This document shows, piece after piece, positions 4,733 to 5,434 of a DNA stretch of 5,434 nucleotides. The position numbers and the translations under genes were made by a program. Each line of letters begins with the position of its first letter. The first letter of the stretch is position 1. The notes beneath the pieces are model-generated. The model saw only the letters and a list, made by a program, of their open reading frames with translations, did not search any database and was not told the DNA's origin. The DNA comes from Lachnospiraceae bacterium UBA7598 (GTDB lineage: Bacteria > Bacillota > Clostridia > Lachnospirales > Lachnospiraceae), in assembly GCA_002474415.1 (NCBI GenBank), contig DLQV01000236.1, positions 1 through 5,434 of the forward strand, given 5' to 3'.

Positions 4733-5434
4733 ATGAAAAAACCTAATTTTACAAAATATAAGAAAACCAGTACACTTTACCTGTTTCTTCTGATAATTGC
4801 TGCCATCACCCTGATATTCGGATGGTTCCGTACCTCGAGCAGTCTCAGCAATCACAGTGTCGACAACCGTGTTCGGACACTCACTCCATCTAAAGTCATC
4901 AAAGTATCTTCTGCAACTTCTGTTTACCGCATATCTGACGTTCTCTGGACAGAAAAAGCACCTACACTGATGTTTTTCACGCAGCATCAGACGGTGGTTG
5001 TGGAAGCGGATGGAAAACTGCTCTACTCCCGCAATCTCAAAGCGGACAGTATTCTGCATACGACCGGACGCGACTGTGAAATGATTACCATACCGGATCA
5101 TACCCGCAGTATTCTTATCACACTCACCAACTGCACCCCGGATAAGCAGACATCCGATCCCATTTTCTATCAGGGAGATGGTGTCCATATGTTTCGCCTG
5201 GAGCTGTTAAAATCCGTTGTTCCTCTCGTACTTGGCATCATGAATGTAGCACTTGGTATCCTGATGCTTTCCTACTGGCTGTTTGTTCACCAATGGGCAT
5301 ACGTAAGCAAGTCTCTGCTGTATCTTGGAATTTTTACAACAGAGCTCGGTGCATGGTTTTGTCTGGAAACCGGCTCTGCCATTCTTCTGTTGCAGAACCC
5401 GGTTTTCCGCTCTTACGCTTCCCGCATCCTGTTG
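4733..5434 (+). CDS. Membrane sensor-like protein, N-terminal part (open at the window end)
   Basis: The first 234 codons are present and the frame is still open at the edge. The ATG at 4733-4735 follows TGGAGA with a 9-nt spacer and the promoter at 4661-4689. A short basic N-terminus (KKPNFTKYKK) leads to a hydrophobic helix at about residues 15-31. A mainly polar segment (32-157) is rich in short beta-strand-like stretches and probably faces outside. Further hydrophobic helices follow at about 161-184 and 192-213. An anchor, an extracytoplasmic beta domain and a multi-helix block is the layout of 7TM sensor proteins with diverse intracellular signalling domains. In clostridia these often end in GGDEF or histidine kinase domains. 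The output domain is outside the window, so signalling is inference. No transporter or enzyme motif is visible. The divergent placement from thiC does not by itself link it to thiamine. Confidence 0.85.
   Translation, partial: MKKPNFTKYKKTSTLYLFLLIIAAITLIFGWFRTSSSLSNHSVDNRVRTLTPSKVIKVSSATSVYRISDVLWTEKAPTLMFFTQHQTVVVEADGKLLYSRNLKADSILHTTGRDCEMITIPDHTRSILITLTNCTPDKQTSDPIFYQGDGVHMFRLELLKSVVPLVLGIMNVALGILMLSYWLFVHQWAYVSKSLLYLGIFTTELGAWFCLETGSAILLLQNPVFRSYASRILL

Noticed and set aside
4724..5188. Minus-strand open frame of 154 codons opposite the membrane-protein gene
   Set aside because: No recognisable domain, low-complexity antisense-like composition, and it overlaps fully with a plus-strand gene that has a promoter, a ribosome binding site and clear membrane helices.

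Overview
The window looks like part of a gut Firmicutes genome, most likely a Lachnospiraceae-type clostridium. The grounds are moderate GC, AGGAGG-type ribosome binding sites, a short ThiC under a TPP riboswitch, a C. beijerinckii-like short flavodoxin, tandem feoA genes before feoB, and a DUF3793 gene. This is inferred from gene content; no taxonomic marker is present. Every gene up to position 4383 lies on the minus strand. Only the last, incomplete gene is on the plus strand.

Reading in the direction of transcription, the iron block runs from about 2132 down to 1: a DUF3793 gene (2067-1420), a flavodoxin (1398-967), two different feoA genes (784-572 and 558-337), and the start of feoB (209 to the window edge). 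FeoA and FeoB form the ferrous-iron importer, and flavodoxin replaces ferredoxin when iron is short. The key signal is a shared 16-bp inverted repeat, GTTAG-N6-CTAAC. It occurs three times, only in front of DUF3793, the first feoA and feoB. In the first two cases it sits on or just after a good -10 box. This points to one iron-responsive repressor controlling all three segments and places the uncharacterised DUF3793 protein in the iron regulon.

The thiamine block runs from 4608 down to 2117. It has a strong promoter (TTGACA-N17-GATAAT), a TPP riboswitch aptamer, and a 12-bp terminator hairpin followed by a T-rich run. Then come thiC, encoding the HMP-P synthase, and a LysR-type regulator whose ribosome binding site overlaps the thiC stop codon. 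A terminator follows lysR, and its loop contains the -35 box of the DUF3793 promoter, so the two blocks are packed with no spare DNA.

Divergently from thiC, a promoter at 4661-4689 drives a plus-strand gene from 4733 that is open at the window end. It encodes an anchored extracytoplasmic domain followed by the first helices of a multi-pass membrane region, resembling 7TM-type sensor proteins. Its output domain lies outside the window.
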